DNA of 64,000 nucleotides. Origin: Leptolyngbya sp. NIES-3755 (GTDB taxonomy: Bacteria; Cyanobacteriota; Cyanobacteriia; Leptolyngbyales; Leptolyngbyaceae). Under the pieces are notes generated by a model. It did no database searches and was not told the origin of the DNA. It saw nothing but the letters and a program-made list of their open reading frames with translations. Positions 1 through 9,498 of this stretch are shown here, one piece after another. Made by a program: the position numbers and the translations under genes. Every line of letters begins with the position of its first letter. Positions within the stretch are counted from its first letter, which is position 1. The DNA is taken from contig AP017308.1 of NCBI GenBank assembly GCA_001548435.1, positions 1 to 64,000 on the forward strand, in the 5' to 3' direction.

Positions 1-13
1 TCTATGCAGAACG

Positions 14-50
14 AAAGCCTTCCTAAGTTAAATTTTAGGGAGGCTTTTGT
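14..50 (+). terminator. Rho-independent terminator of a gene upstream of the window
   Basis: A 13-bp stem (14-26 with 35-47, one G-U wobble) with an 8-nt loop is followed by a T-rich tail. It overlaps the possible TTG start of the next gene at 47, which favours the ATG at 65 for that gene. Confidence 0.75.
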
Positions 51-64
51 CTTATGAATTAATA

Positions 65-1993
65 ATGTTGTCTGAACTGCCTTACTCGCATATCTATTGC
101 ATCTTTCAACCGGAATCTAGAGCAGCAATTCTTAGCTGGTTTGCGGATTATGATGTGGCGCGATCGCACAAAGAAGCCTTCATTAATGTTCTAATTAATT
201 TCGACGATCGCTGTAATCACTTCTTCAGCCATCAAGCCTATTTCCTGGCAGCAGAGGCGATCGCATTTTTCCCAGATTGCTCACAAGCCGATGCGATCGT
301 AGGTCAACTTCTCAAGTGGAGCTATTCCTTTTGCCGAACTTCAAAAAGCGATTGGAAGATTTATCCGAGAGCTTTGACAATCGCTGCACGAGAAGCATTA
401 AAGAGAACTGATATTAAGCGAGTGGCAAATCGGTTAGCTGAAGTGATACATACAGCAGATAGTTTGGTTGTTCTTCGACGTGCTGCTGAGGAATTAGGAA
501 GATTGAATCCGGGTGATGAGAGTGCGATCGCAGCCTTAGAACGGTTAATTCAGTACCCTCAACCTCTTCGGAACAGCATCGAAGCAATAACAAGTCTAAT
601 TGTTATTGATCCTCAGAACCCTCTCATTGTTTCTAGTCTGCTTGAGATTATTAATTCAGATGAGGCTGGATTTTATGTTCTTCGGGATGCTATGTGGGCG
701 CTTAGGGAAGTTGCAGTTCGAGATGAAGCTGCGATTAAAACGACCTGTGAATTTATAGATCGAATGCAGCAACATATTGAATGTCAATCGGATAAGCAGC
801 TATCTGAAGATCACCCTGATCTATTTCTCTGTAATCAAAGCGTGAAATTGCTTGGTGTAATTGGAGTTGGCAGTCAGCCTGCAATTTCGTCATTGTTGAG
901 TTCACTTAGGCAAACAGGTTTTTATGCACATGAGTTTTACCCGTCAGAGCAATTTTTTGGGTGTGAAGCAGTAGATGCACTGGGTAGTGTTGCGATCGAC
1001 AATTCAACCGCAATCGCTGAACTTACTCAGATGCTTTCCGATGCTCAAGAACCTTTATTATGCTGTCATGTTGCAGCAGCATTGTTGAGGATTGACAGGA
1101 ATAATTCCAAAGCAATGACGGTTCTTACTGAGATTTTAGAAACTGCTCAGGTTGCTCAAACTGAAGTGAAGTTGCTAGAGCTTGAAACGTTCAGTCGATC
1201 TGAATTAAGAGAACTTCCAGAATATCTATTGTGGAGAGCCGCTGATAGTCTTGCACGGAATGATCCTAATTCTCAAAGTGCGATCGGTATCTTAATTCAA
1301 CTGGTACAAACTTCGATTTCGGATACTCCTTGTCTTCCAATTCTCTATTCTTTGCTCGATATTGATAGTACTAAACAATTGGCAATTAACGCATTAATGC
1401 AGCTTCTAGAGACAAAGCCTGATGATTTTCTTTGCGAAGCCTTACCAATTTTTCGTGGTGTTGAAGTTGGAAACGAACTGGTTATAGATGCACTAACCCG
1501 ACTGATTCAACGATCGCAAAGTCAAAGCAACCGATATGCTGCGGCTGGAGCTTTAGGAACTGTTGATCCAGGTAATTCGTTCGCGATCGCAACATTGATT
1601 GAATTGCTGGAATCGGATGATCGGTTTCTTTGGAGCATTGCTCAAGAACTTGGAAACATTGGTATTGATGATGAACAAGCGATCTCAGCTTTGCTCAAAT
1701 TTGTTCAGACCTTTCAGAGAACAAGCGATCGACGCGATCGCCAAAGACTAACGGATTGCTTTAAGCATCTGAAATCGAAAGAACTTTTATCGTGTGTAGT
1801 TCAAGAACTCAAAGACTATCTCGACCCTAAACAGACTGATTTAGATGATGACCAGTTTGAAGGTGGCGCATATTTTGAGTGGGAAGATGTCGAGGGAGTC
1901 CGTTCTGAGGTTGCTTATCAAATCATTTGGAATTGTGCCCAGAATATGAGCTATCCCGATTTCTATCAGGCTTGGACAGGTGAGGGGCTTTAG
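65..1993 (+). CDS. HEAT-repeat (PBS-lyase-like) protein, cytosolic
   Basis: A 642-residue protein built almost entirely of degenerate alpha-helical HEAT repeats. Repeats of the form D-x-x-(A/S)-I-x-x-L-x-x-L-(I/L) recur about every 30-40 residues, for example SAIAALERLI, SAIGILIQLV, FAIATLIELL and QAISALLKFV. Such scaffolds are common in cyanobacteria and mediate protein-protein contacts; some are phycobilin lyases, but nothing here shows that role. There is no signal peptide or membrane segment. The ATG at 65 is preferred because the in-frame TTG at 47 lies in the upstream terminator, although GGGAGG at 38-43 would suit the TTG. The stop overlaps the stop of the convergent next gene by 4 bp. 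The exact function is unknown. Confidence 0.85.
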   Translation: MLSELPYSHIYCIFQPESRAAILSWFADYDVARSHKEAFINVLINFDDRCNHFFSHQAYFLAAEAIAFFPDCSQADAIVGQLLKWSYSFCRTSKSDWKIYPRALTIAAREALKRTDIKRVANRLAEVIHTADSLVVLRRAAEELGRLNPGDESAIAALERLIQYPQPLRNSIEAITSLIVIDPQNPLIVSSLLEIINSDEAGFYVLRDAMWALREVAVRDEAAIKTTCEFIDRMQQHIECQSDKQLSEDHPDLFLCNQSVKLLGVIGVGSQPAISSLLSSLRQTGFYAHEFYPSEQFFGCEAVDALGSVAIDNSTAIAELTQMLSDAQEPLLCCHVAAALLRIDRNNSKAMTVLTEILETAQVAQTEVKLLELETFSRSELRELPEYLLWRAADSLARNDPNSQSAIGILIQLVQTSISDTPCLPILYSLLDIDSTKQLAINALMQLLETKPDDFLCEALPIFRGVEVGNELVIDALTRLIQRSQSQSNRYAAAGALGTVDPGNSFAIATLIELLESDDRFLWSIAQELGNIGIDDEQAISALLKFVQTFQRTSDRRDRQRLTDCFKHLKSKELLSCVVQELKDYLDPKQTDLDDDQFEGGAYFEWEDVEGVRSEVAYQIIWNCAQNMSYPDFYQAWTGEGL

Positions 1994-2826
1994 ATTCGAC
2001 GCATAACTTGAGGAGCGGCGATCGCATAATTCCCCTCTTCAACTAAATACATTCCTGACCAACTCGCTAACAATTGCTTAGACAACTGCTGAATTTCTGC
2101 CTGTTGTGTCACTCCCATTCGCCACTCTGCGGGAAGTTCGATCGTGCTGTTATATGCCCCAGAAAGTGCCCCAGTTAGCGCCGCAACGCCTGGAACCTGA
2201 TAGCGGGTTTGAATGGCTCTTTGAATCGATAAACGGAAGTCTCCAGGGGTGCTGAGAAAACAGTAGAGAGCAAGCGCGATCGCAGCATCTCCAGTGGTTG
2301 CATCACTTAAGGTCAGAATTAACTGTGTGGCATCTTCTAGCCCGATTCCTTGCTGTACCATTGTTTCGACTTGTTGGAGACGTTGAAGCTTGGGAATGCC
2401 TTCGGGTGGGGCGAGTAATGCCTCGAACATTGAAGAGACGAATCGACGGGGCGTGAGCGATTCGAGTAGGGCTTGGGAAAGGGTGTAACCGATCGCTAAT
2501 AAATCGAGTTCGGATACTGCCGGATTTTGCCAGAGTTTGAGAACGGCTTCGATGTTTTGGCGGAGTTTCGGAAAATCTTCGTGGAAGAACAGGAAGACCG
2601 GGAGAAGCGCGATCGCAGATTCAGCAGTTGTGAGCGGTTCTCGGAAGATCGGATCGCTAGGATTCTCAGCACGATTAGGATTAATCAACGATTCAGCGTA
2701 GAAGTGCATGAAATCAAAGGAATCGCGGTGGGCAGGAACGCGACCGGAGGTTTGAATTCCGATCGTTTCACCGACGATCGCGCCTATCATTGCGGCTTGA
2801 AATCGATAGAGAAGTGCAGACTGCAT
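1990..2826 (-). CDS. ADP-ribosylglycohydrolase-like protein, probably degenerate
   Basis: A 278-residue protein. The N-terminus (FQAAMIGAIVGETIG) and the C-terminal half (GDAAIALAL, then GALSGAYNS with PAEW) follow the all-alpha ADP-ribosylglycohydrolase (DraG/ARH) fold, in which the first motif is normally G-x-x-x-G-D-x-x-G and the last is G-A-L-x-G-A. Established family members remove ADP-ribose using two Mg ions. Here the early Asp is Glu, and I see no S/T-D-D metal-binding motif, so catalysis may be lost. Cyanobacteria often carry such shortened members of unknown role. It starts at ATG 2826 and is convergent with the HEAT gene. Confidence 0.7.
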   Translation of the reverse strand: MQSALLYRFQAAMIGAIVGETIGIQTSGRVPAHRDSFDFMHFYAESLINPNRAENPSDPIFREPLTTAESAIALLPVFLFFHEDFPKLRQNIEAVLKLWQNPAVSELDLLAIGYTLSQALLESLTPRRFVSSMFEALLAPPEGIPKLQRLQQVETMVQQGIGLEDATQLILTLSDATTGDAAIALALYCFLSTPGDFRLSIQRAIQTRYQVPGVAALTGALSGAYNSTIELPAEWRMGVTQQAEIQQLSKQLLASWSGMYLVEEGNYAIAAPQVMRRI

Positions 2827-2889
2827 GATTATTTCTCGAAACCTAGTGTAAAATTTTCGCTGATCTGACTCGCTTTTGGCTGATTTAAT

Positions 2890-3522
2890 GTGAAGGCAAC
2901 CTTACCCCAAAAATCCCGTCTCATGATTCGTCTTCAATCTCGTTTGTTTATGCAGAGTTTACGATCGATTGTTCTTTCAGTCGTGCTCATGATGGTTACG
3001 ATCATTCCTGGACTGGCGCAAGCTCCAACTCGATCAATTCTTAGAGTAGGCAGTCAAGGCACAGATGTCACTGAGTTACAAAGCACCTTGAAGCTTCTAG
3101 GGTACTACGCGGGCGCGGTCAATGGTGTGTTTGAAGAAAGTACCGCTCAAGCCGTAACCCGCTTTCAGTCGTCTGCTGGGATCACAGCAGATGGCATTGT
3201 TGGCTCTGAGACTTGGAATCGCTTGTTTCCGACTTCTGAGCCTGTTGCTGTGAATCCACCGCAGAGACCGCAAACTCCAGTTGAATCACGTCGTCCTGAG
3301 CCTGCACCAAGTGGAGAATTTCCAATTTTGCGGCGGGGGGCGAGAGGGGAAGCAGTCCGAGGATTGCAGAATCGATTGAGCGCGATCGGTGTTTATCAGG
3401 GTGAAGTTGATGGAATCTTTGGACCGGGAACGGAAGAAGCGGTGAAAGCGGCTCAGAGTAAGTTTGGATTGGAAGCGGATGGAGTTGTTGGAGGGGCGAC
3501 TTGGGCGGCGATTTTGCGGTAG
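2890..3522 (+). CDS. Secreted protein with two peptidoglycan-binding domains
   Basis: Up to 210 residues from GTG 2890; the internal ATG at 2923 starts a classic signal peptide (basic start, hydrophobic core, cleavage after a LAQA-like site), so the real start may be there. Two copies of PG_binding_1 follow: LRVGSQGTDVTELQSTLKLLG with a VNGVFEESTAQAV half, and LRRGARGEAVRGLQNRL with VDGIFGPGTEEAV. They are joined by a Pro-rich linker. These domains bind cell-wall peptidoglycan in the periplasm. No hydrolase domain is attached, so it is a pure binding module or an adaptor. Confidence 0.9.
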   Translation: MKATLPQKSRLMIRLQSRLFMQSLRSIVLSVVLMMVTIIPGLAQAPTRSILRVGSQGTDVTELQSTLKLLGYYAGAVNGVFEESTAQAVTRFQSSAGITADGIVGSETWNRLFPTSEPVAVNPPQRPQTPVESRRPEPAPSGEFPILRRGARGEAVRGLQNRLSAIGVYQGEVDGIFGPGTEEAVKAAQSKFGLEADGVVGGATWAAILR

Positions 3523-4127
3523 ATTAGCGCGATCATTGCAGTCGGTGAAGGGCTGTAAACATTGGTGAATTGAATGTGCTGCGCTAGGGCAGGAATGCTA
3601 CTTTAGATTCAAGACACAAAAGAAGTTGAAACCCTTCTTCCAAGCAAGATTAAAGCCTGTGTCTCCTGCTTTAGTCGCCTCGCAAAAGTCTAGGAAACAT
3701 CACTAACGATCGCACTTCAATTTGATTGAGATTTGTCTCGTTCACTTCAGATTATTGGTTCGTTGAGGCAAACAAAGGTCAGATGAAAACTACAGCCTGA
3801 TTTGGCTGGATGCGTAGTGGTTGTTGATGAGAAAGTTTGCGATTTCTGTCCACCTTACTTGTTACTTCTTGTTCAAGCTACACATACAACTAAGTGACTA
3901 CAGCTTTCGGGGTTTGGCGATTTGCCAGACCCTTTGATGTTTTTATCGAAATTGCTCTTGCCAATTTCCTGAGATTTGGATTAGAAATAACTAGAGGTTG
4001 CTTTCTAGATTCGACGAAAGCTTGATTCCTCTCACCACGATTTTAACTGCGGCTGCTGAACCCTAGTCACCCTTCTCTTCAATCTTTTTGAGCCATTGGT
4101 TGGCTCTGACTTGTTTATGCAGCCTAA
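3523..4127. other. Non-coding, apparently decayed region
   Basis: About 600 bp without a convincing gene in any frame. HIP1-type sites are almost absent, unlike the flanks. The only structure seen is the hairpin at 3910-3932. Its 3' edge leads into the rtcB-like remnant, and 4092-4127 reads in another frame as PLVGSDLFMQPKN, weakly like the RtcB segment that precedes the SHGAGR motif. This suggests an old inactivated gene. Confidence 0.5.
3910..3944 (+). terminator. Possible weak terminator hairpin
   Basis: A 9-bp stem (3910-3918 with 3924-3932, one G-U pair) with a 5-nt loop is followed by a T-rich but interrupted tail. It is about 390 bp downstream of the peptidoglycan-binding gene, so its role is uncertain. 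Confidence 0.35.
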
Positions 4128-4403
4128 AAATCTTTCTCGGCTTCTGAGAGCTTTTGTTGTTCGGCATCACATGGAGTGGGAAGACTGCGATCGCGCTTTG
4201 ATCTGACTCGTGCGGGTGCAAACGAAACGGAGGCATCGTTGGGATTAACTGGAGTGGGTTGTATTACATTACGGGAGGAACGTCGGATCGAAGAAGCACC
4301 TGCGGCTTATAAGCCCATTACGCCTGTGATTGATGCTCAGGTTCAAGCAGGATTGGTCGAGGTGGTGGCTCGATTGCATCCAATTCTGACATTCAAAGCT
4401 TAA
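4128..4403 (+). pseudogene. C-terminal remnant of an RtcB-type RNA ligase
   Basis: The reading frame open from 4128 to the stop at 4403 encodes ESFCCSASHGVGR, the RtcB motif SHGAGR with one change, and later EEAPAAYKPI, then VIDAQ and GLVEVVARLHPILTFKA. This is the order and spacing of the RtcB C-terminus, where the family has E-(E/I)-(A/P)-x-A-Y-K and ends in a short V/L-T-x-K tail. RtcB joins RNA 2',3'-cyclic phosphate to 5'-OH ends using GTP and Mn. The first three quarters of the protein are missing and there is a frame break near 4127, so the gene is dead. The subtype (RtcB2-like) is an inference. Confidence 0.7.
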
Positions 4404-4418
4404 TACGATCCTTCAATA

Positions 4419-4451
4419 CTGGAAGTTGCAGAGTTATTCAACAACTTCCAG
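4419..4451 (-). terminator. Hairpin just downstream of shc
   Basis: A perfect 10-bp inverted repeat (4419-4428 with 4442-4451) lies 8 nt beyond the shc stop. It lacks a T-run, so it may act as an mRNA 3'-end stabiliser rather than a true terminator. Confidence 0.5.
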
Positions 4452-4459
4452 CATTCGGA

Positions 4460-6487
4460 CTACGATTCTTTCAATAGATCCACTGTTTCTTTCACCTTCA
4501 GATTCAATGGCACTTTTAACGCGACTCGCTGCTGCAAACTGGTTTGATAGCGCCCCAATGCTGTGAGCGAAAAATGTTGCTGATAGAGATGGTATTTCAG
4601 ATAGAAATGTCCTGGGAATCCTGTGCCAGTAAAGAAATCTTCGTTCCAAGCACCGTCTTTCTGGGTTTGAATAAGATACGCGATCGCTTTGTCGATCGCA
4701 TCCCATTCATAGCTTCCAGTTCCATCTCCCGCTGCTAACAATCCAATGATCGCCCAAGCGGTTTGAGAGGCAGTACTTTCACCTTTACCTTTGAGCGTCG
4801 GATCTTTGTAGCTTTCGCAGGTTTCGCCCCAACCGCCATCGGGGTTTTGCACTTGAGCTAACCAGTTCGCACCTCGTTCAATGCTGCGTCGATGTGTGTT
4901 GGGAGCGACCTTCGATAATGCTGCTAAAACGCCGCTTGTTCCATAGATGTAATTTACGCCCCAACGCCCGAACCATGAACCATCTGACTCCTGTTCACGA
5001 ACAAGGTAGGACAAAGCTCGATCGAGTCTTTCCGGTGTTAAAGCTGCATAGTGTTTTGGATCTCCCGATTGAAGTTGCCCTAACATTTCCAAAACTCGCG
5101 CCGTTACATCAGCAGTATTCGGATCAATCATCGCTTTAAGATCACCGTAAGGCATCGCGTTCAGCCAATCTTGATCGTTATCAAGATCAAACGCTGCCCA
5201 GCCTCCGGGCTTACATTGCATCGTGCTAATCCAGTTCACACAACGAACGATCGCTTGTTGTTTCTCGCCTTCATTCGGCATCTTCAACAAATCAAGCGCC
5301 ATCACCACGACCGCAGAATCATCGACATCTGGATAAAAGCGATTCTCGAATTCAAATGCCCACGCGCCGGGTTTTCCTTCAGTATTCTTGACTGCCCAAT
5401 CTCCGTAGCTAAGAATCTGTTTTTCGAGTAGCCATTTGCCTGCTTTTACCAATGTTGGATCAGAGGGAGATACACCGGATTCGATCAGCGATCGTATCAC
5501 CAGTCCCGTATCCCAAACCGGAGAGATACAAGGCTGGATTCGATAGCTGTTGTCTTCTTCAATGGCAAAATTGTCGATCGCTCTTAGTCCCCGTGCCACA
5601 TACGGATCATTCGCGTCGTATCCCAGACAGCGTAATGCAATCAATGAATTGATCATGGCTGGAATAATGCCGCCCCAATCTCCGGTTGCTTCCTGGCGTT
5701 CGAGAATCCATTTCTCAGCGGCTTTGATGCCTTCTTCACGGAAGGGCATTAGGTTCAAATCTTCGGCGAATTTGAACGCTCGATCGAGGTCTAAAAACAA
5801 ATCCGTCCAATCCGATTTTCGCGGCAGTTCGTACACAGCATTGTGAATGCCCTCGACATAGAGTTCATCGAGCGTAATAGCAGAATCGGTGATGAAAACG
5901 GGTTTACGATCGAATGCAATCAACAATGGAACGGTACTCCCTCGCGCCCAACTCGACATTTCGTAAATGCTGAAGGTATGACCCGAAAACAATGGCTCCG
6001 AGCTAAATGGATTGGGAATCTCAACTTTGAGCGAGGGCAGAAACATGATCCACGGGGGAAGCGAAGGAATGCCACGCCAATCGAAACAGCCAATCAGAGC
6101 TAGATGGAACTTAGTAAAGATGCGAGTTTTAGTAATTCCGCCTCGTGCCAGGATAAATTCTTTCGCTCGAACTAGGGCAGGATCAGCCGACGAAACACCG
6201 AGCAATCTGAGTGCCATGTAAGCTTCGACTGTTGTACTCAGATCGCCGCCATCGTTGTAGTACAATTCCCAACCGCCGTGATCCCGCTGCTCTGCGCGTA
6301 AATAGTTTTCAGCTTTGTGCAAGGGGCGTTCCCGATCGGTTCCCCAAATTTTATGAAGCAAAATCGTTTCAGCCGTAATCGTCACATTCGATTCGAGTTC
6401 CGCCCACCAGTAACCCTCTGGCTTTTGTAGTGATAATAGATACTGCTGGCTTGCTGAGATTGCGTTTTCTAATGATTGTTTCTGCAT
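4460..6487 (-). CDS. shc: Squalene-hopene cyclase
   Basis: About 675 residues; ATG 6487 is chosen over ATG 6502, which would add five residues. The enzyme cyclises squalene to hopene, the first committed step of hopanoid synthesis, as a monotopic membrane protein. The catalytic DxDD acid motif is DVDD in FYPDVDDSAV, about residues 392-395 counted from ATG 6502. Repeated QW motifs are visible (for example KPGGWAAF, PDGGWGE, GSWFGRWG), and the length is typical. It is divergent from the hopanoid glycosyltransferase gene hpnB; other hpn genes are not in the window. Identification is firm. Confidence 0.97.
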   Translation of the reverse strand: MQKQSLENAISASQQYLLSLQKPEGYWWAELESNVTITAETILLHKIWGTDRERPLHKAENYLRAEQRDHGGWELYYNDGGDLSTTVEAYMALRLLGVSSADPALVRAKEFILARGGITKTRIFTKFHLALIGCFDWRGIPSLPPWIMFLPSLKVEIPNPFSSEPLFSGHTFSIYEMSSWARGSTVPLLIAFDRKPVFITDSAITLDELYVEGIHNAVYELPRKSDWTDLFLDLDRAFKFAEDLNLMPFREEGIKAAEKWILERQEATGDWGGIIPAMINSLIALRCLGYDANDPYVARGLRAIDNFAIEEDNSYRIQPCISPVWDTGLVIRSLIESGVSPSDPTLVKAGKWLLEKQILSYGDWAVKNTEGKPGAWAFEFENRFYPDVDDSAVVVMALDLLKMPNEGEKQQAIVRCVNWISTMQCKPGGWAAFDLDNDQDWLNAMPYGDLKAMIDPNTADVTARVLEMLGQLQSGDPKHYAALTPERLDRALSYLVREQESDGSWFGRWGVNYIYGTSGVLAALSKVAPNTHRRSIERGANWLAQVQNPDGGWGETCESYKDPTLKGKGESTASQTAWAIIGLLAAGDGTGSYEWDAIDKAIAYLIQTQKDGAWNEDFFTGTGFPGHFYLKYHLYQQHFSLTALGRYQTSLQQRVALKVPLNLKVKETVDLLKES

Positions 6488-6625
6488 TCTAAGACTCCTC
6501 ACACCAAATCCTGACCAACAAGTGCTGTTCTCCTCAGCGCTAATCTACTTGACTTTTACGATCGACCGAGTATTGATTGTAATGTTTTCATCAATGCGAC
6601 TGAACACGCTAATGGTGATTTTGAC

Positions 6626-7750
6626 ATGAGTGAGATGATTCTTGGGTTCTCGATCGTAAGTTTATTGATTTGGATCTATCTGTTGTTGTTCCGGGGACAG
6701 TTTTGGCAAATGGATCAACGGCTGCCAGAGGGAAATCAGCAAACGGCTTCGGTGTGTGTGGTGATTCCAGCGCGAAATGAGGCAGATTTGTTGCCGATCA
6801 CTTTACGATCGCTGTTGACTCAATCGTATTCGGGTTCGCTCAAGGTCATTCTGGTCGATGATCACAGCACTGATGGAACCGCAGAAGTGGCACGAGAAAC
6901 AGCGGCAAGTTTGGGAAAATCTGAGCAGTTACAAATTCTTTCGGCTCAACCGTTACCCGCAGGTTGGACAGGGAAACTTTGGGCATTAGAACAAGGCATC
7001 CAGAAAGGAATGGAGTTAGAGCCAGATTATTTTCTGTTGACGGATGCCGATATTGAACATGATTCGGATAACGTGCAGAATTTGGTCAGTCATGCGATCG
7101 AGGACGATCGAGAATTAGTCTCGCTCATGGTCAGACTCCGCTGCGTTAGCTTTTGGGAGAAGTTACTCATTCCTGCATTTGTATTCTTTTTTGCAAAGCT
7201 CTATCCGTTTCGGTGGGCAAATGATCCGAATAGATCGTTAGCGGCAGCCGCAGGAGGATGTAGTTTAATCCGCAGAGAAGCCTTAACTCGAATCGGAGGA
7301 GTCGCAGCAATTCGACAGGCGTTAATCGATGATTGTGCGTTAGCAGATGCGATTAAATCAACTGGATCACATCGGATTTGGTTGGGATTGACTCAGACAA
7401 CGATCAGCTTACGTCCTTATGATTCACTTGATACGATCTGGACTATGGTTTCTCGTACTGCTTATACTCAGCTAGATTATTCTCCTTTGCTGTTGATCGG
7501 AGCAGTACTTGGAATGTTTATGATTTATCTGTTTCCTGTACTTGGAATCTTAACTGGAAGCTTAATTAGTGTATTAACTTATTTATTGATGTCTCTGTCG
7601 TACTTTCCGATCGTACAATTTTATCGATGTTCGTTTTGGTATACGTTTTGTTTACCCGCGATCGCATTTCTCTATTTGTTAATGACGATCGATTCTGCAA
7701 TCAAACATTGGCGCGGTCAGGGTGGCGCATGGAAAGGACGAACCTACTAA
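6626..7750 (+). CDS. hpnB: Hopene-associated glycosyltransferase HpnB
   Basis: A 374-residue GT2-family membrane protein. It has an N-terminal membrane helix (about residues 3-22), a GT-A domain with VVIPARNEAD, VILVDDHSTDG and the DxD-like LLTDADIEHD, then two or three C-terminal membrane helices. HpnB is widely found beside squalene-hopene cyclase; its exact sugar transfer is not settled. Divergence from shc with about 120 bp between suggests shared control of hopanoid synthesis. Its stop is 14 bp before the ATG of the next gene, so they may be co-transcribed. Confidence 0.9.
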   Translation: MSEMILGFSIVSLLIWIYLLLFRGQFWQMDQRLPEGNQQTASVCVVIPARNEADLLPITLRSLLTQSYSGSLKVILVDDHSTDGTAEVARETAASLGKSEQLQILSAQPLPAGWTGKLWALEQGIQKGMELEPDYFLLTDADIEHDSDNVQNLVSHAIEDDRELVSLMVRLRCVSFWEKLLIPAFVFFFAKLYPFRWANDPNRSLAAAAGGCSLIRREALTRIGGVAAIRQALIDDCALADAIKSTGSHRIWLGLTQTTISLRPYDSLDTIWTMVSRTAYTQLDYSPLLLIGAVLGMFMIYLFPVLGILTGSLISVLTYLLMSLSYFPIVQFYRCSFWYTFCLPAIAFLYLLMTIDSAIKHWRGQGGAWKGRTY

Positions 7751-7764
7751 TTTCTGCATCTACT

Positions 7765-8430
7765 ATGAGAACTCTCAAATTCTTCTTTGTGCTGGCGTTC
7801 ACTTTTGCGATCGTATTTCTGTTGTCTCGTCCGGTTCAAGCACAACTGAATCCGACCGTGTTCGTAGATATTCGATCGATTAATCCTCGAATTGCGCTCG
7901 ACATTCGTTACGCAACCCGAAACAACTTTGTCAAAGAAACGCTTTATCCACAAGCTCGATGTATTCTTCGGGCTGCAACAGCACAACAACTCTCACAAGT
8001 GCAAACCGATTTAGAAAGACGTGGACTTGGACTGAAAGTATTCGATTGTTATCGCCCGTTATCGGTTCAGAAACGATTGTGGCAAATCAAGCCTGATTCG
8101 CGATTTGTCGCAGATCCAGCGATCGGGTCACGACACAATCGGGGAGCGGCGGTTGATTTAACAGTGGTCGATCGAACTGGGAAAGAATTACCCATGCCAA
8201 CCGGATTCGATGATTTCTCAGAACGAGCCAGTCTGAGCTACAACAATTTACCTGCTGAAGTTCTGCGAAATCGTCAATTGCTCCAAGATGCAATGGTGAG
8301 AGCAGGATTTACCCCACTCTCAACCGAATGGTGGCACTTTGATGGGCGAGGCTGGCAAAACTTCTCAGTTCGAGATGTTGCCTTTGGTGCAATTCCATCA
8401 CCCTCGCTCAATAATTCCGCCACCCAGTAG
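7765..8430 (+). CDS. D-alanyl-D-alanine dipeptidase (VanX/DdpX family), exported
   Basis: 221 residues from ATG 7765, chosen because it gives a clean signal peptide ending near RPVQAQ; the frame stays open upstream into hpnB. The mature part has the M15D zinc dipeptidase signature: [24 protein letters not shown] (zinc His and Asp) and [10 protein letters not shown] (catalytic Glu and zinc His). It should cleave D-Ala-D-Ala in the periplasm, for wall recycling rather than vancomycin resistance, since no vanH or vanA is nearby. The 3' end overlaps mnmA tail-to-tail by 33 bp. Confidence 0.92.
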   Translation: MRTLKFFFVLAFTFAIVFLLSRPVQAQLNPTVFVDIRSINPRIALDIRYATRNNFVKETLYPQARCILRAATAQQLSQVQTDLERRGLGLKVFDCYRPLSVQKRLWQIKPDSRFVADPAIGSRHNRGAAVDLTVVDRTGKELPMPTGFDDFSERASLSYNNLPAEVLRNRQLLQDAMVRAGFTPLSTEWWHFDGRGWQNFSVRDVAFGAIPSPSLNNSATQ

Positions 8431-9444
8431 CACTTCACCGTCATACCAAACCGCTGCTTGTCCCGGTGTGATACTAAACTGGGGTTCATCGAACACGATT
8501 CGCACTCGATTGTCTTCCAGTGGAATCACCGTTGCGGGTGTAGCAGTCGATCGATAACGAATTTGCACATCCGCTTTAATCGGGGCAGACGGAGGCGCGA
8601 TCGAGACCCAATTAATCCGCGCTACCGTACACTCAAGGTTCTGCGCTTCCGATCGTTCTCCCACGATCACTCGATTTCGAGCGGCATCCAACCCAATGAC
8701 GTAAAGCGGCTCAGTGTGAGCGATTCCCAATCCTTTGCGCTGTCCAATCGTGTAATGATGTACGCCCTCATGCTGACCGAGCACTTTCCCAGAGCGATCG
8801 ACAATTTCACCTTGATGCGGTGCAATGTACTTATCCAAAAACGCCTGCATCGAACCGTTCGCTTCTACTAAGCAGAGATCCTGACTTTCGGGCTTGTCTG
8901 CGGTGTGAAGTCCAAACGATGCTGCAATTTGACGGGTTTCGGTTTTGTGCTTCTCACCGAGCGGGAAGACGACTTGCGAAAGCACTGCTTGATCAAGATC
9001 GTAGAGAAAATAAGACTGATCTTTTGATCGATCAACGGCTCTCAACAATTGGTAGCGTCCATTCTCAAACCGAATTCGCGCATAGTGACCCGTAGCGATC
9101 TTGTCGATCCCCAACGTTTCCTGTGCATACTTCAGCATCGGTGTAAATTTCACCGCTTTGTTACATTGCGAACAGGGCAATGGCGTAATCCCATCACCAT
9201 ACCCAGTCACCAAGTAATCGATAATATTTTCCTGAAACACATCGCGGCTATCAACAATGTGATGCGGAATGCCTAACTCCTCACAAAGTTTTGCCGCATC
9301 GACCATGCCTTCAGAGCAGCATTGACCCTTCCCTTTCATCAACCAAAGGGTCAAGCCAACCACTTCATAGCCTTGATCGTGCAACGTAGCAGCCGCAACT
9401 GAGCTATCGACTCCTCCAGAGAGTCCGACCACAACTTTGTTCAT
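8398..9444 (-). CDS. mnmA: tRNA-specific 2-thiouridylase MnmA
   Basis: A 348-residue cytosolic enzyme that makes 2-thiouridine at wobble position 34 of tRNA Lys, Glu and Gln, using sulfur relayed from a cysteine desulfurase. The PP-loop [12 protein letters not shown] is at the N-terminus. The two catalytic cysteines are visible in [11 protein letters not shown] and ESQDLCLVE, and GHYARI follows the first. The C-terminal beta-barrel is complete. It lies 54 bp downstream of murD on the same strand. Confidence 0.97.
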   Translation of the reverse strand: MNKVVVGLSGGVDSSVAAATLHDQGYEVVGLTLWLMKGKGQCCSEGMVDAAKLCEELGIPHHIVDSRDVFQENIIDYLVTGYGDGITPLPCSQCNKAVKFTPMLKYAQETLGIDKIATGHYARIRFENGRYQLLRAVDRSKDQSYFLYDLDQAVLSQVVFPLGEKHKTETRQIAASFGLHTADKPESQDLCLVEANGSMQAFLDKYIAPHQGEIVDRSGKVLGQHEGVHHYTIGQRKGLGIAHTEPLYVIGLDAARNRVIVGERSEAQNLECTVARINWVSIAPPSAPIKADVQIRYRSTATPATVIPLEDNRVRIVFDEPQFSITPGQAAVWYDGEVLLGGGIIERG

Positions 9445-9498
9445 CGGAGTTTCGCAATCTATATCTCTTCTAAGCTAACATTTCGCCACGAAATTGGC

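Noticed and set aside
3625-3632. GTTGAAAC, like the end of a CRISPR repeat
   Set aside because: It occurs once, without regularly spaced copies or cas genes, so no array is present.
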